Under the pieces are notes generated by a model. It did not search any database. It worked only from the letters and a program-made list of their open reading frames with translations, and was not told the origin of the DNA. Made by a program: the position numbers and the translations under genes. This document shows, piece after piece, positions 25,154-33,597 of a stretch of DNA of 44,609 nucleotides; position 1 is the stretch's first letter, and each line of letters opens with the position of its first letter. The DNA is taken from NCBI GenBank assembly GCA_049794535.1, contig JBARCX010000056.1:1-44609 (forward strand), written 5' to 3'. The DNA comes from JBARCX01 sp049794535 (GTDB taxonomy: Bacteria; Pseudomonadota; Gammaproteobacteria; Xanthomonadales; Rhodanobacteraceae).

Positions 25154-25756
25154 TTAAGCGCCTGCTGTCGATGCGATCTGAACGGCCAGCTCTACCAATG
25201 CCTGCTTGATGGTGTCGGCATGCAAAGCAAGATCCGTCACCGGATGGAGCGCCAAACCATCGCGAATCACGTCATCAGAGAGGGTTAGCGCGGGTGACGT
25301 TGCAACCATCCCCATCTTCAAGCCTGCAGCAACCTGCCTAAGCTGCTCAGCACACTTACCGCCGCCATGCCCGCCGTAACTGATGATGGCCGATGGCTTA
25401 CCGTGCCATTCGCGGTAAAGATGATCGATGGCGTTTTTCAGTGGCGCGGGATATCCCCAGTTGTATTGCGGGGTCACGAACACCACCGCATCGGCGCTAC
25501 TGATCTTTTCGCTCCAGGCACGTGTGTGCGGTTGGATATATTCCCCACGATGTGGGAGTCCGGGCTCGTCATTCATGGGTAGAGGCCAATCGGCCAGATC
25601 CACGACTTCGAAAGCGAGGGTGGTGCAAGACTCGCCAATCTCTGCAACCCAATGGGCTATCTGTGGACAAACCCGGCCGGGTCGCATGCTCCCCATGATG
25701 AGCAAGACATTAGGTCTGGGGACAATAGGTATGGAGTGCTGGGCTGATCCTGACAT
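25154..25756 (-). CDS. NADPH-dependent FMN reductase-like flavoprotein
   Basis: 200 residues from ATG 25756. The start was chosen because the open frame beyond it (to 25807) runs through the operator palindrome. Flavodoxin-like fold: LLIMGSMRPGRVCPQIAHWV binds the FMN phosphate, and FVTPQYNWGYPAPLKNAIDHLYREW is the family's signature loop and helix. Members reduce FMN, quinones, azo dyes or chromate with NAD(P)H. Divergent from a MarR regulator across a perfect palindrome, which suggests induction by quinones or other electrophiles, though the inducer is not shown. Confidence 0.9.
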   Translation of the reverse strand: MSGSAQHSIPIVPRPNVLLIMGSMRPGRVCPQIAHWVAEIGESCTTLAFEVVDLADWPLPMNDEPGLPHRGEYIQPHTRAWSEKISSADAVVFVTPQYNWGYPAPLKNAIDHLYREWHGKPSAIISYGGHGGGKCAEQLRQVAAGLKMGMVATSPALTLSDDVIRDGLALHPVTDLALHADTIKQALVELAVQIASTAGA

Positions 25757-25773
25757 GTTTCTGGCGACCTTAT

Positions 25774-25794
25774 TTGCATGTACCATACATGCAA
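25774..25794. promoter_or_regulatory. MarR operator, perfect 21-bp palindrome
   Basis: TTGCATGTA-CCA-TACATGCAA, 9-3-9 with no mismatch, in the 67-bp gap between the divergent reductase (ATG at 25756) and MarR (ATG at 25824) genes. Size and symmetry are typical of a MarR dimer site. Confidence 0.75.
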
Positions 25795-25823
25795 TATAGA
25801 TCACCAAAGATCACGAGTAAAGC

Positions 25824-26285
25824 ATGCACGATACACGCAATATTGACGTACTCGCGAACGCCCTGCTCGAACTGATGAGCTGCATGAACAGTCCACGTCA
25901 GGATGAGTTCTTGTTGCGCGAAGCGGGAGTATCACTGGATCGCGCCTTATTTCCCCTGCTGGTTTGTCTAAGCCGCACCCGTGCTCTCGGCGTCGCAGAG
26001 CTCGCGGATCAGGTTGGCAGAGATTCCTCGACGATCAGTCGCCAGATAGCAAAACTCGAAGAACTCGGCCTCGTGAAGCGCAAGCCTGGTAAAGAAGATT
26101 TGCGCGTCAGGGAAGCGGTCATCACTAAATCCGGCACTCGCATGATCGACGCCATTGTGACTGCGCGCAGGCGACTCCTGAATCAGCTTCTCCACGGTTG
26201 GACGGAAGACGAGCGCGCCAATCTACCCAGGCTGATTCAAAAACTCGCATCCGCCATGAGGGGAAAACACAAAGAGCACGGTTAA
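25824..26285 (+). CDS. MarR-family regulator
   Basis: 153 residues. The winged helix is clear: LGVAELADQVGRDSSTISRQIAKLEELGLVKR (about 52-85), then the wing GKEDLRVREAVIT. Cys21 and Cys49 are the only cysteines visible, leaving redox sensing possible but unproven. It faces the FMN reductase gene and a perfect palindrome lies between them. It most likely represses both genes until a small ligand or oxidant releases it. Confidence 0.92.
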   Translation: MHDTRNIDVLANALLELMSCMNSPRQDEFLLREAGVSLDRALFPLLVCLSRTRALGVAELADQVGRDSSTISRQIAKLEELGLVKRKPGKEDLRVREAVITKSGTRMIDAIVTARRRLLNQLLHGWTEDERANLPRLIQKLASAMRGKHKEHG

Positions 26286-26401
26286 AAGTCAGGCGTGCGT
26301 TACTTCGGTAAAAGGTACTAGCTGACAGAAATGGAAGCGCCTACGATCCCCATCACAGCCTATTTTTTTGCTTGGATCATCAACCTTGCAAGGTAGCAGC
26401 C

Positions 26402-27511
26402 ATGACAACGAGGCGTGACTTTTTAAAGAAAAGCCTGATGACTGCCGGCGGTCTATACCTCAGTTCGATGGCTGGGCCTCTTATGGACAAAGTATTTGCC
26501 TCAGAGGTTGGCCCCTGGCGCATGCCGGATGAAGGCGAGCGTCACAAGGCAACATGGATGGCCTTTGGTCCAAGCGAGGAGATATGGGGGGAAGATCTCT
26601 TTAGCGGAGCGCAAAAGAATTTGGCCGCCATCGCGCGAGCCATCTCGGCTTTTGAGCCCGTCAATATGCTGGTGCGTGAGGACGATTACGACGTCGCAGA
26701 AGAGCTATGCGGCTCGAGCGTCGAACTCATCGTTCAAGACATTGACGATTTATGGATACGCGATACCGGGCCGGTCTTCGTGAAGAATGGCCAAGGGCAG
26801 CTGGCGGGTATCGAGTTCAACTTCAATGGCTGGGGCGGTAAGCAAGAGCATCAGGCCGATGCCAAAGTAGCCGACGCTGTCATCCGCCTGGCCAAGGCAT
26901 TGCCACTGTCTACACGGCTGGTATTGGAGGGCGGCGGTATCGAAGTCGATGGTGCGGGAACCGCCATCATCACCGAGAGCTGCGTACTCAACCGAAATCG
27001 CAATCCAGGTGTAAGCAAAGCGGCGTGTGAGACCGAGTTAAAGCGACTTCTCGGGCTCGAGAAGATCATCTGGCTTCCCGGTATCGCCGGCAAAGACATC
27101 ACCGATGGACATACGGATTTCTATGCTCGATTCGCCAGCCCCGGCGTCGTGGTAGCCGGCCTGGATACCGATACCTCCTCGTTCGACCATGCCGTCACCC
27201 AGCGACATATCGACATGCTTCGCAATGCAGAAGACGCGAAGGGGCGCAAACTGAAAGTTGTTGTGCTGCCCGCACCATCGTCCGTTCGACCGAGGTACGA
27301 AACCGATGAATTTGCAGCCGGCTACATCAATTTCTATGTATGCAACGGTGCCGTGATCGGCCCTGAATTTGGTGATGACAAAGCTGACCGCAACGCTCGC
27401 GCGGTTCTTCGGGAGCTATTTCCTTCGCGCGAGGTTGTACAGCTCAACATCGATGCCATTGCCGCAGGCGGTGGTGGCATTCATTGCACGACCCAGCAGC
27501 AACCTGCTTAG
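26402..27511 (+). CDS. Tat-exported agmatine deiminase-family protein
   Basis: 369 residues from ATG 26402 with AAGG upstream. MTTRRDFLKKSLMTAGGLYL is a textbook twin-arginine signal. The catalytic domain belongs to the guanidino-group-modifying superfamily (Porphyromonas-type peptidylarginine deiminase / AguA): MPDEGERHKATWMAFG, DIDDLWIRDTGPVF, FNFNGWGGK, LEGGGIEVDG, DGHTDFYARF (His237) and GGGGIHCTTQQQP with nucleophile Cys362. All core residues are kept, so hydrolysis of agmatine or a similar guanidine to a carbamoyl product plus ammonia is likely. AguA proteins are normally cytoplasmic, so the export signal is unusual. No AguB-like amidase gene is adjacent. Confidence 0.9.
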   Translation: MTTRRDFLKKSLMTAGGLYLSSMAGPLMDKVFASEVGPWRMPDEGERHKATWMAFGPSEEIWGEDLFSGAQKNLAAIARAISAFEPVNMLVREDDYDVAEELCGSSVELIVQDIDDLWIRDTGPVFVKNGQGQLAGIEFNFNGWGGKQEHQADAKVADAVIRLAKALPLSTRLVLEGGGIEVDGAGTAIITESCVLNRNRNPGVSKAACETELKRLLGLEKIIWLPGIAGKDITDGHTDFYARFASPGVVVAGLDTDTSSFDHAVTQRHIDMLRNAEDAKGRKLKVVVLPAPSSVRPRYETDEFAAGYINFYVCNGAVIGPEFGDDKADRNARAVLRELFPSREVVQLNIDAIAAGGGGIHCTTQQQPA

Positions 27512-27541
27512 AGCCTGCCCTCATAGTCCACAGAACTCGCC

Positions 27542-28411
27542 TTAGCGGCGCGCTGATGCGTTAGGCACCACCGACATATCCCGAATCAACTTGCCGAACT
27601 CGGCAGCCGCTGGCGTCTTGCCACCGGTACTCCAGATCAGGGTGAAGTCCGCCTCCGACAACGATGGCAAACCGTAGCTGCCATCGACGATGCGCATACC
27701 CTTCTCCACGTCATCCCGTGCCAGCACCGTGATGGCAAGCCCTGCCAGCACCGCCGCACGAATGCCTTGCTGACTCTGCGATGTGAAGACGACATGCCAT
27801 TCGATGGATGTGCCCTCCAATGCGGCAAGGCCCACTTGGCGGTTAATGCATGGCGCGGGGAACAGCGCGAACGGCAGCGATGCACCCGGCGCCACATCGA
27901 ACGACTCAGCGGCCGCCCACACAAACTGCGTGCGCCGTAGCGGAGTTCCACCGTTGCCATCGGGCGCTTCCATCACCACGGCAAGATCAAGTTCGCCAGC
28001 CTTGATCATGGGCATCAATTCGAGATTCATGCCGACACTCACGTCGAGCCGCACGGATGGAAACGCACGACCAAACTGGCACAGCAGCGTCGGCAGTCGG
28101 TCGCCCATAAAGTTCTCGAGCACGCCAAAACGAACCACGCCCGAGATGGGCGATGGCCGAAAACGCTGGGCCATGCTGTCCAGGGTCTGCAGGATTTTTT
28201 CCGCGTAGTGCAGAAAGTCTTCGCCGTCTTCCGTCAGGGTCAAGGCACGCGTGGTGCGAAATAGCAGTTGCCGCCCTACCTGCTCCTCCAGCCTCCGGAT
28301 CTGATGGCTTATCGCGGACTGAGTCAGGTTGAGCCGTTGGGCCGCGCGGGTGAAGCCGCCGGCTTCTTTCACAGCGACGAAAGCACGCAGCAAAGCGGGG
28401 TCAAAGTCCAT
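27542..28411 (-). CDS. LysR-family regulator
   Basis: 289 residues from ATG 28411 (MDFDPALLRAFVAV); a longer frame to 28447 would absorb a flanking inverted repeat. HTH about 4-60 with FTRAAQRLNLTQSAISHQIRRLE, substrate-binding domain about 85-285. Divergent from a DHA2 transporter, separated by 218 bp containing a strong inverted repeat, and convergent with the agmatine-deiminase-like gene. The transporter is the expected target. Confidence 0.92.
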   Translation of the reverse strand: MDFDPALLRAFVAVKEAGGFTRAAQRLNLTQSAISHQIRRLEEQVGRQLLFRTTRALTLTEDGEDFLHYAEKILQTLDSMAQRFRPSPISGVVRFGVLENFMGDRLPTLLCQFGRAFPSVRLDVSVGMNLELMPMIKAGELDLAVVMEAPDGNGGTPLRRTQFVWAAAESFDVAPGASLPFALFPAPCINRQVGLAALEGTSIEWHVVFTSQSQQGIRAAVLAGLAITVLARDDVEKGMRIVDGSYGLPSLSEADFTLIWSTGGKTPAAAEFGKLIRDMSVVPNASARR

Positions 28412-28421
28412 GGCGGCCAAC

Positions 28422-28471
28422 TCATGATGGATTCTAATGAATACCACAAAATTAAATCATTTCCATCATGA
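28422..28471. promoter_or_regulatory. Probable LysR binding region
   Basis: TCATGATGGA (28422-28431) and TCCATCATGA (28462-28471) are perfectly complementary 10-bp arms 30 bp apart, framing an AT-rich stretch with a further pair AATGA (28436-28440) / TCATT (28457-28461). It starts 11 bp upstream of the LysR start, as expected for an autoregulatory site. Confidence 0.5.
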
Positions 28472-28629
28472 CTTTGCCGCACCCAGAATGCTCAGCAATC
28501 CACCAGAGCAAAGGTCTGGGCATCGTCGACGGCACTGCACCTGAGTTCCTGTCGTCCGCGCACAGCGGAGAAGCCGCTTTGCTATGACACGCCCGGTTCG
28601 CCGACAACCATCCCCGAAAGGAATACGTT

Positions 28630-30204
28630 GTGTCTCCCTCCCCCGCAAGCAAAAACGCCATCGCGCTCGTGGCCATTTCCTTGGCCGCACTGATGTTCGG
28701 CCTGGAAATTTCCAGCGTGCCAGTGATATTGCCCAACGTCGAAAAAGTACTGCATGCCAGTTTCAGCAGCGTGCAGTGGATCATGAATGCCTACACCATC
28801 GCATGCACTACGGTGCTGATGGCTGCAGGGACATTGGCTGATCGATATGGACGCAAGCGCATTCTGCTCATCAGCCTGCTCGCCTTCGGCATCACATCTC
28901 TCATTTGTGGCATGGCGCGCGACGCATCCGTACTGATCGTCAGCCGCTTTCTTCAAGGCATGAGCGGCGGCGTCATGGTGATTTGCCAGGTTGCCGCCCT
29001 ATCGCATCAATTCCAAGAGGGTCCACAACGCAGCAAGGCGTTTGCCGCATGGGGAATCATTCTTGGCGTAGGCCTGGGCTTCGGCCCCATCATCGGCGGC
29101 GCGATCCTGGCCTTGTTGAACTGGACATGGGTATTCCTGATCCAGGTGCCGTTGGCGATCGTCGCCATGATCCTTGTGAGTGGCAGCGTGGATGAGTCCC
29201 GCGATCCTGAGGCGAAAACATTGGACATCGCTGGCATCGTTACACTGTCCCTCGCGGTATTCGGCCTTACGTTCTTTATTACGCAGGGCCCCGATCTGGG
29301 GTTCACCAGCGCCACAGCCATCGCGAGCATCGCCATTGCGGCAATCAGCTTTCTCCTTTTCCTCTACGCGGAAAAGCGCAGCGCACATCCCATGTTCGAC
29401 TTCTCCGTGTTTCGCATCCGGCCATTCTCGGGCGCGCTTTACGGCTCCATCGGCATGAATTTCAGCTTCTGGCCATTCATGATTTATCTGCCGATCTACT
29501 TCCAGAGCGGGCTCGGCTATGGCGTCGTAGCTTCGGGCTTGTCGCTGCTGGCTTATACCCTGCCTACCCTGGTGATCCCGCCCCTCGCGGAACGCCTCAC
29601 CCTTCGATATCAGCCACGCATGGTCATCCCCGCAGGACTTTTCACGATTGGCTTGGGCTTCGTATTGATGCGGCTGGGTAGCAGTGCGGATCACGCCAGC
29701 TGGCTGACCATGCTTCCGGGCTGCTTGTTAGCAGGCATCGGCCTGGGCTTGACCAACACACCTGTGACAAACACGACAACAGGCTCAGTGCCGACGGCAC
29801 GCGCAGGCATGGCTTCCGGCATCGATTTGAGTGCGCGGTTGATTACGCTAGCGATCAATATTGCGTTGATGGGCTTCCTACTGCTGGAAGGCATCTTTTC
29901 CCATCTGGAGCGTGTCGTACAGGGCTCGATCGCTACCGCACCATTACACGCCATCGCCGCGAAAATTGCTTCTGGCAACCTGACACCCGAAGGAGAAGCG
30001 CTGCCGAATGCATCCGCCATGAGTGATTCGTTTACGCATATCTCCAGCGCAGTCGCACACGCCGCACTCGTGCATGGCTTTGGCTGGGTGATGCTCTACG
30101 GCGGCATAGGCGCCTGGATATTGGCCGTGGCAAGTTTTGTAACGTTCGGGCCCACGAGAGAGTTGCCGCGAACAACGACCATCTGCGCGGCAGAATCTAC
30201 CTAA
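28630..30204 (+). CDS. DHA2-family MFS transporter
   Basis: 524 residues from a GTG with AAAGGAAT upstream. About 14 membrane helices; helix 1 SLAALMFGLEISSVPVILP, then WIMNAYTIACTTVLMAAG, motif A ADRYGRKR, and the antiporter region GVGLGFGPIIGGAI. The usual D of helix 1 (LD-x-T) is replaced (LEISSV), a common variation. Likely exports a small organic molecule in exchange for protons, under control of the divergent LysR regulator. Confidence 0.92.
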   Translation: MSPSPASKNAIALVAISLAALMFGLEISSVPVILPNVEKVLHASFSSVQWIMNAYTIACTTVLMAAGTLADRYGRKRILLISLLAFGITSLICGMARDASVLIVSRFLQGMSGGVMVICQVAALSHQFQEGPQRSKAFAAWGIILGVGLGFGPIIGGAILALLNWTWVFLIQVPLAIVAMILVSGSVDESRDPEAKTLDIAGIVTLSLAVFGLTFFITQGPDLGFTSATAIASIAIAAISFLLFLYAEKRSAHPMFDFSVFRIRPFSGALYGSIGMNFSFWPFMIYLPIYFQSGLGYGVVASGLSLLAYTLPTLVIPPLAERLTLRYQPRMVIPAGLFTIGLGFVLMRLGSSADHASWLTMLPGCLLAGIGLGLTNTPVTNTTTGSVPTARAGMASGIDLSARLITLAINIALMGFLLLEGIFSHLERVVQGSIATAPLHAIAAKIASGNLTPEGEALPNASAMSDSFTHISSAVAHAALVHGFGWVMLYGGIGAWILAVASFVTFGPTRELPRTTTICAAEST

Positions 30205-30569
30205 GAGCGATGGCCATTTAATTCATAATCGGTATCAGAGCTCAGCGTCCGCTAATAACTCGCGCAGCTGAGCTTTGATGCGAATCAGATCCGACCACGC
30301 CACTTTCCATCCGCTTAGCGTCAAAAAATCACCCTCGTTAAGTCGAATACCTATGACGTCGACCGCTTTCGAGCTATCGGCGTCCTCGGGTCAATAGCAA
30401 TTGTAAAATTCACGTGAATGTAAAGTTTCTTTAAGCAAATGTGCACATCATCGTAAGTTTTATGAAACGCAAATTCTCGCTGCAACAAGCGCGAAGATAA
30501 TCACCACTCACTTTCTGATATATGACGTAGGATATTCAAACTAACTCCTAAATCGCCATTAGGTCATTC
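30205..30569. other. AT-rich intergenic region, possible coding remnant
   Basis: 365 bp without a standard gene, clearly richer in A and T than its neighbours from about 30390 on. On the reverse strand 30390-30235 is open for 52 codons, ending AQLRELLADAEL before a TGA, but it lacks a start and is cut off by an upstream stop. It could be the tail of a decayed gene or chance. The AT-rich part must carry the promoter of the deacetylase-glycosyltransferase pair. Confidence 0.35.
30408..30419. promoter_or_regulatory. 12-bp palindrome ATTCACGTGAAT
   Basis: Perfect palindrome in the AT-rich leader, 151 bp upstream of the deacetylase start. A regulator site is possible; a partner cannot be named. 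Confidence 0.3.
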
Positions 30570-31295
30570 GTGAAAATACCCATCCTGATGTATCACAACA
30601 TCGCTCGGGCACCACGAAGTGCGCAGGTGTACCGCAGCCTTTACGTGTCACCCACCTCGTTCGCGTGGCAAATGGGCATGTTGAAAAGCTTGGGTTATCG
30701 CGGCGTGTCCATGTCAGACGCAATGCCCTATCTGCGCGATGAAAAACAAGGCCGCATCGCCGTCATCACGCTGGATGATGGTTATGTAGATAACTTGGAA
30801 TCGGCCGTATCGATCCTGCATCGACACGGGTTCACTGCGACCTGTTATGTCGTCAGCAGTTATGTCGGGCAATACAACGCATGGGATGCCGATCGGCTTG
30901 GCATACGCAAGCCGCTCATGTCGAGGCAACAACTGCAGGCATGGCATGCAGCCGGCATGGAGGTGGGTGCCCATACACGTACACACGTACGACTGAGCCA
31001 ATGCAGCGACCAACAACAACACGACGAAATACAGGGCTGCAAGACTGATCTCGAAGAACACATCGGCATGCCCGTCACACAGTTCTGCTACCCCTACGGC
31101 GACTACGACGAACGCGCCGTTGCAACCACCCGGCTAGCTGGGTTTACCGCTGCCACCACCACTGATCGTGGCCGGGCCGACGCTAACGGAAGCTTGGATC
31201 TCTGGCGTCTGCCACGAATTCAGGTAGCACGGCACCATCTGCTTCCACAGGTAGCCGCCAAAGTACTCACCCGCTACGAAGACAAACGCGCATGA
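30570..31295 (+). CDS. Polysaccharide deacetylase (NodB type)
   Basis: 241 residues from a GTG with TTAGG upstream. NodB motifs: LMYHNI near the N-terminus, TLDDGY with Asp69 and Asp70 (motif 1), and GAHTRTHVRL with His135 and His139 (motif 2, the metal ligands), then YPYGDYD. These enzymes remove N- or O-acetyl groups from glycans using a divalent metal. No signal peptide is present, so it may act on a cytoplasmic lipid-linked or nucleotide sugar intermediate. Its stop overlaps the start of the glycosyltransferase by 4 bp (ATGA), so the two are translationally coupled. Confidence 0.9.
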   Translation: MKIPILMYHNIARAPRSAQVYRSLYVSPTSFAWQMGMLKSLGYRGVSMSDAMPYLRDEKQGRIAVITLDDGYVDNLESAVSILHRHGFTATCYVVSSYVGQYNAWDADRLGIRKPLMSRQQLQAWHAAGMEVGAHTRTHVRLSQCSDQQQHDEIQGCKTDLEEHIGMPVTQFCYPYGDYDERAVATTRLAGFTAATTTDRGRADANGSLDLWRLPRIQVARHHLLPQVAAKVLTRYEDKRA

Positions 31296-32419
31296 AGCTG
31301 CTCTTTGTCGGCACCAACCCAGAAAACACCGGCGCGGCCACGCATTTTGTCGCGCTAGCCAAGGCCATGTCGGAAGCGGGACATCAGGTCGAAGGCATCG
31401 TGTCACGACGAGGCTTGATCGGCGAAGGTCTCGAGGCTGCGCATATTCCCATCCATTACAGCTCGTTTCGCAACGTCTACGATCTGCGCGGATACACAGC
31501 GGTACTCACGCGCGTGAGCAAGTTCGCGCCGCATTGGCTGGTCGGCAATTTTGGCAAGGAGTACTGGCCGCTGATTGCATGCAGCCGCCTAACCCACACG
31601 CCTGTCGCCTTGTTTAGACATCGCACACCGCGCATGAGCAAGGTATCCGAATATGGCATCCCACGACTCGCGCAATGCTTTATCGCCGTATCAGAGTATG
31701 CGCGCAATGCATATCTCACATGGGGCGTACCGCCTGACCGCGTGCACATCTCCTACAACCCGGTAGACACCGCCCAGTTTCATCCCGATGCGCCATGTCG
31801 TGCCGCCATGCGCCTTGACCTGGGCATCGACGAAAACGCCATCGTGCTTGGTTACATGGGCCGCATGCACGGCAGCAAAGGCATATTCACGCTTATGCAG
31901 GCTGCGAACGAGGCCATGGCAAGGAATGACCGATTGCATCTCCTTTGGGTCGGCGATGGCCCGGAAAAGCAGGCATTGCAAGAGATGGCCATACAAGGTG
32001 GATTGTCAGCTCGCCACCACTTCACCGGCTGGGTGACGGACACCGAACGTTACTACTGCGCCCTCTCTTTTCTGGCATTTCCATCCATCGCACCAGAGAC
32101 CTTCGGGCGCGTCGCCATCGAAGCACAAGCATGTGGCTTGCCGGTGTTGGGTAGTCGCGTTGGAGGCATCCCCGAAGCACTGGAGGACAACGTCACTGGT
32201 TATTTGCTCCCGCCGGGTGATGTCGCCGCCTGGCGCGACGGCATTCTCACCCTGTGCCATCCGGAGCCTTGCCAAACCATGGGCAATGCAGCGCGTGCCC
32301 ATGCCATCGAGCATTTCGGCAACATCGCGGTGGCACGAGATTTTGCACAGCTGCTGAGCAACCAGAGCCCCCATACTTCAAGCACTACCGCAACACCCCA
32401 TAGAGGCTATGCACCATAG
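31292..32419 (+). CDS. Family 4 glycosyltransferase
   Basis: 375 residues with the GT-B two-domain layout. The N-terminal domain opens LLFVGTNPENTGAATHFVALAKAM; the C-terminal domain has LGYMGRMHGSKGIFTL and the E-x7-E motif Glu269...Glu277 in PETFGRVAIEAQACGLPV, followed by VGGIPEAL. Retaining enzyme, probably transferring a sugar from a nucleotide donor to a glycolipid. Overlaps the deacetylase gene by 4 bp; together they probably modify a cell-surface glycan. The remainder of such a locus is not in the window. Confidence 0.9.
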   Translation: MKLLFVGTNPENTGAATHFVALAKAMSEAGHQVEGIVSRRGLIGEGLEAAHIPIHYSSFRNVYDLRGYTAVLTRVSKFAPHWLVGNFGKEYWPLIACSRLTHTPVALFRHRTPRMSKVSEYGIPRLAQCFIAVSEYARNAYLTWGVPPDRVHISYNPVDTAQFHPDAPCRAAMRLDLGIDENAIVLGYMGRMHGSKGIFTLMQAANEAMARNDRLHLLWVGDGPEKQALQEMAIQGGLSARHHFTGWVTDTERYYCALSFLAFPSIAPETFGRVAIEAQACGLPVLGSRVGGIPEALEDNVTGYLLPPGDVAAWRDGILTLCHPEPCQTMGNAARAHAIEHFGNIAVARDFAQLLSNQSPHTSSTTATPHRGYAP

Positions 32420-32427
32420 AAACTATG
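32399..32427. repeat. Tandem palindromes CATAG-N3-CTATG
   Basis: CATAG-AGG-CTATG (32399-32411) and CATAG-AAA-CTATG (32415-32427) repeat at a 16-bp step across the glycosyltransferase stop codon, and run into the tail of the opposing gene. Confidence 0.6.
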
Positions 32428-32896
32428 CCGTGGGAATGAACTCTTTCGGCACATTCACATCAATCCAACGGGTGATAAACGCCTCAAGCGCCACGCGCTC
32501 GGGCACCTCGATGCCGGCATCCCGAACGAACGCAGCAGCCGCCTTGATAAACGACTGCTTAGACACGTTCGAGGCTTGTCGAGCGGCAGCCTGCTGCTGC
32601 CGAAGCTGGACGATATGCGCCGATGGCTGACCCGGTTTCGCGAACTTCTGATACCGACGGAGCTCATCAGCGACCCGTTCTGTATCGAATGATGCTTGCA
32701 GTGTCGCCTTCTGGGCTTTGAGTAGTTCGATCAAGTAACCGACACTTTTCGGTGGTACTCCATCATCGCCCGGAGCCGAAAGAATGCGAACAAGTAGCGA
32801 GGGCAGTTGAGCATTCGTAACCAAGGGAGCCGCCCCGCTGAGGAGCTCCAGATAGTTCAGGAAGCCGGCTTGGGGAAAGGGCTTCAGCGTTGCCAT
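32423..32896 (-). CDS. Unrecognised 157-residue protein
   Basis: I do not recognise this family. The protein opens MATLKPFPQAGFLNYLEL, has no signal peptide or membrane helix, and is mostly helical in character, with a Gln/Ala-rich charged stretch about 95-110 (QLRQQQAAARQ). It ends EAFITRWIDVNVPKEFIPTA. AGG lies seven bases upstream of the ATG and codon use looks normal, so it is probably real. It converges on the glycosyltransferase gene with 3 bp between stops, and the SnoaL-like gene lies upstream on the same strand. Confidence 0.7.
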   Translation of the reverse strand: MATLKPFPQAGFLNYLELLSGAAPLVTNAQLPSLLVRILSAPGDDGVPPKSVGYLIELLKAQKATLQASFDTERVADELRRYQKFAKPGQPSAHIVQLRQQQAAARQASNVSKQSFIKAAAAFVRDAGIEVPERVALEAFITRWIDVNVPKEFIPTA

Positions 32897-32974
32897 GGTG
32901 AACCTAATATCTGGGGAGCACGGACGATACGTCTTTCACGGGCGAGATGCTACAAAGCGGACAATCTTCGCCTC

Positions 32975-33340
32975 TTAAACAAGCAGTGTCGGCTGTCCCA
33001 TGGCGAACGAAGCTTTGGTGACGTATCCGCCAGTGACCTCATATACGCAGAGCATCTGGATGGTGCCTTTGCCTTCCGGAAAGTTGCGGGTGACTAGCTC
33101 GAGATCTATGACCGTATTTTCCATCACGATACGGCTAAGAAGTTCGGCGTGGAGGTCCGGCTCGGCGAAACGAACCATGATTCGTTGCCTTAACTCCGTA
33201 TGCCCTTTAGCAAGCCTGTCGCCATGCAATACGTACTGTTCTGCATCATCAGCATACGTAGCGAGCCAAGCATCAACGTCTTTGGCGTTGTAAGCATCAA
33301 GTTGGCGCTGAACCAGCGCAACGGGATCTTCGAGAGTCAT
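32975..33340 (-). CDS. SnoaL/NTF2-like protein
   Basis: 121 residues. The NTF2-like cone fold is indicated by VALVQRQLDAYNAKDVDAWLATYADDAEQY, the usual opening helices and strand of SnoaL-like and steroid delta-isomerase-like proteins. The rest (HTELRQRIMVRFAEPDLHAEL, GKGTIQMLCVYEVTGGYVTKASF) follows the family. Such small proteins include isomerases, hydrolases and non-enzymatic binders, so no reaction is assigned. No ribosome binding site is obvious. It may be cotranscribed with the unrecognised gene downstream, 78 bp away. Confidence 0.88.
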   Translation of the reverse strand: MTLEDPVALVQRQLDAYNAKDVDAWLATYADDAEQYVLHGDRLAKGHTELRQRIMVRFAEPDLHAELLSRIVMENTVIDLELVTRNFPEGKGTIQMLCVYEVTGGYVTKASFAMGQPTLLV

Positions 33341-33597
33341 AGGTTGGTTGTAGTCATGACAGGTTTTGGCTAGTCAGTGTATCGACACTCGGTCGCAGCG
33401 TCTGTCTGCGGCAACGATATTCATGCAGTGTCTACCTAGTCACGATCAAAATGGCGGTGTAACAAACGTGCACGCCACGGCCACCTCTGTCGTAGGCGCA
33501 AACATGGGCAGACTCGACGGCAAGGTCAAAACGACACCTACCGCGAGCGGATCAACGATAGCGGCCACCGCTGCCACTGACCGTTGGGAGGCTTGCC

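Noticed and set aside
28999..29694. 231-residue reverse-strand frame inside the second DHA2 transporter gene
   Set aside because: Charged, low-complexity antisense of membrane helices; GC-rich codon bias opens such frames.
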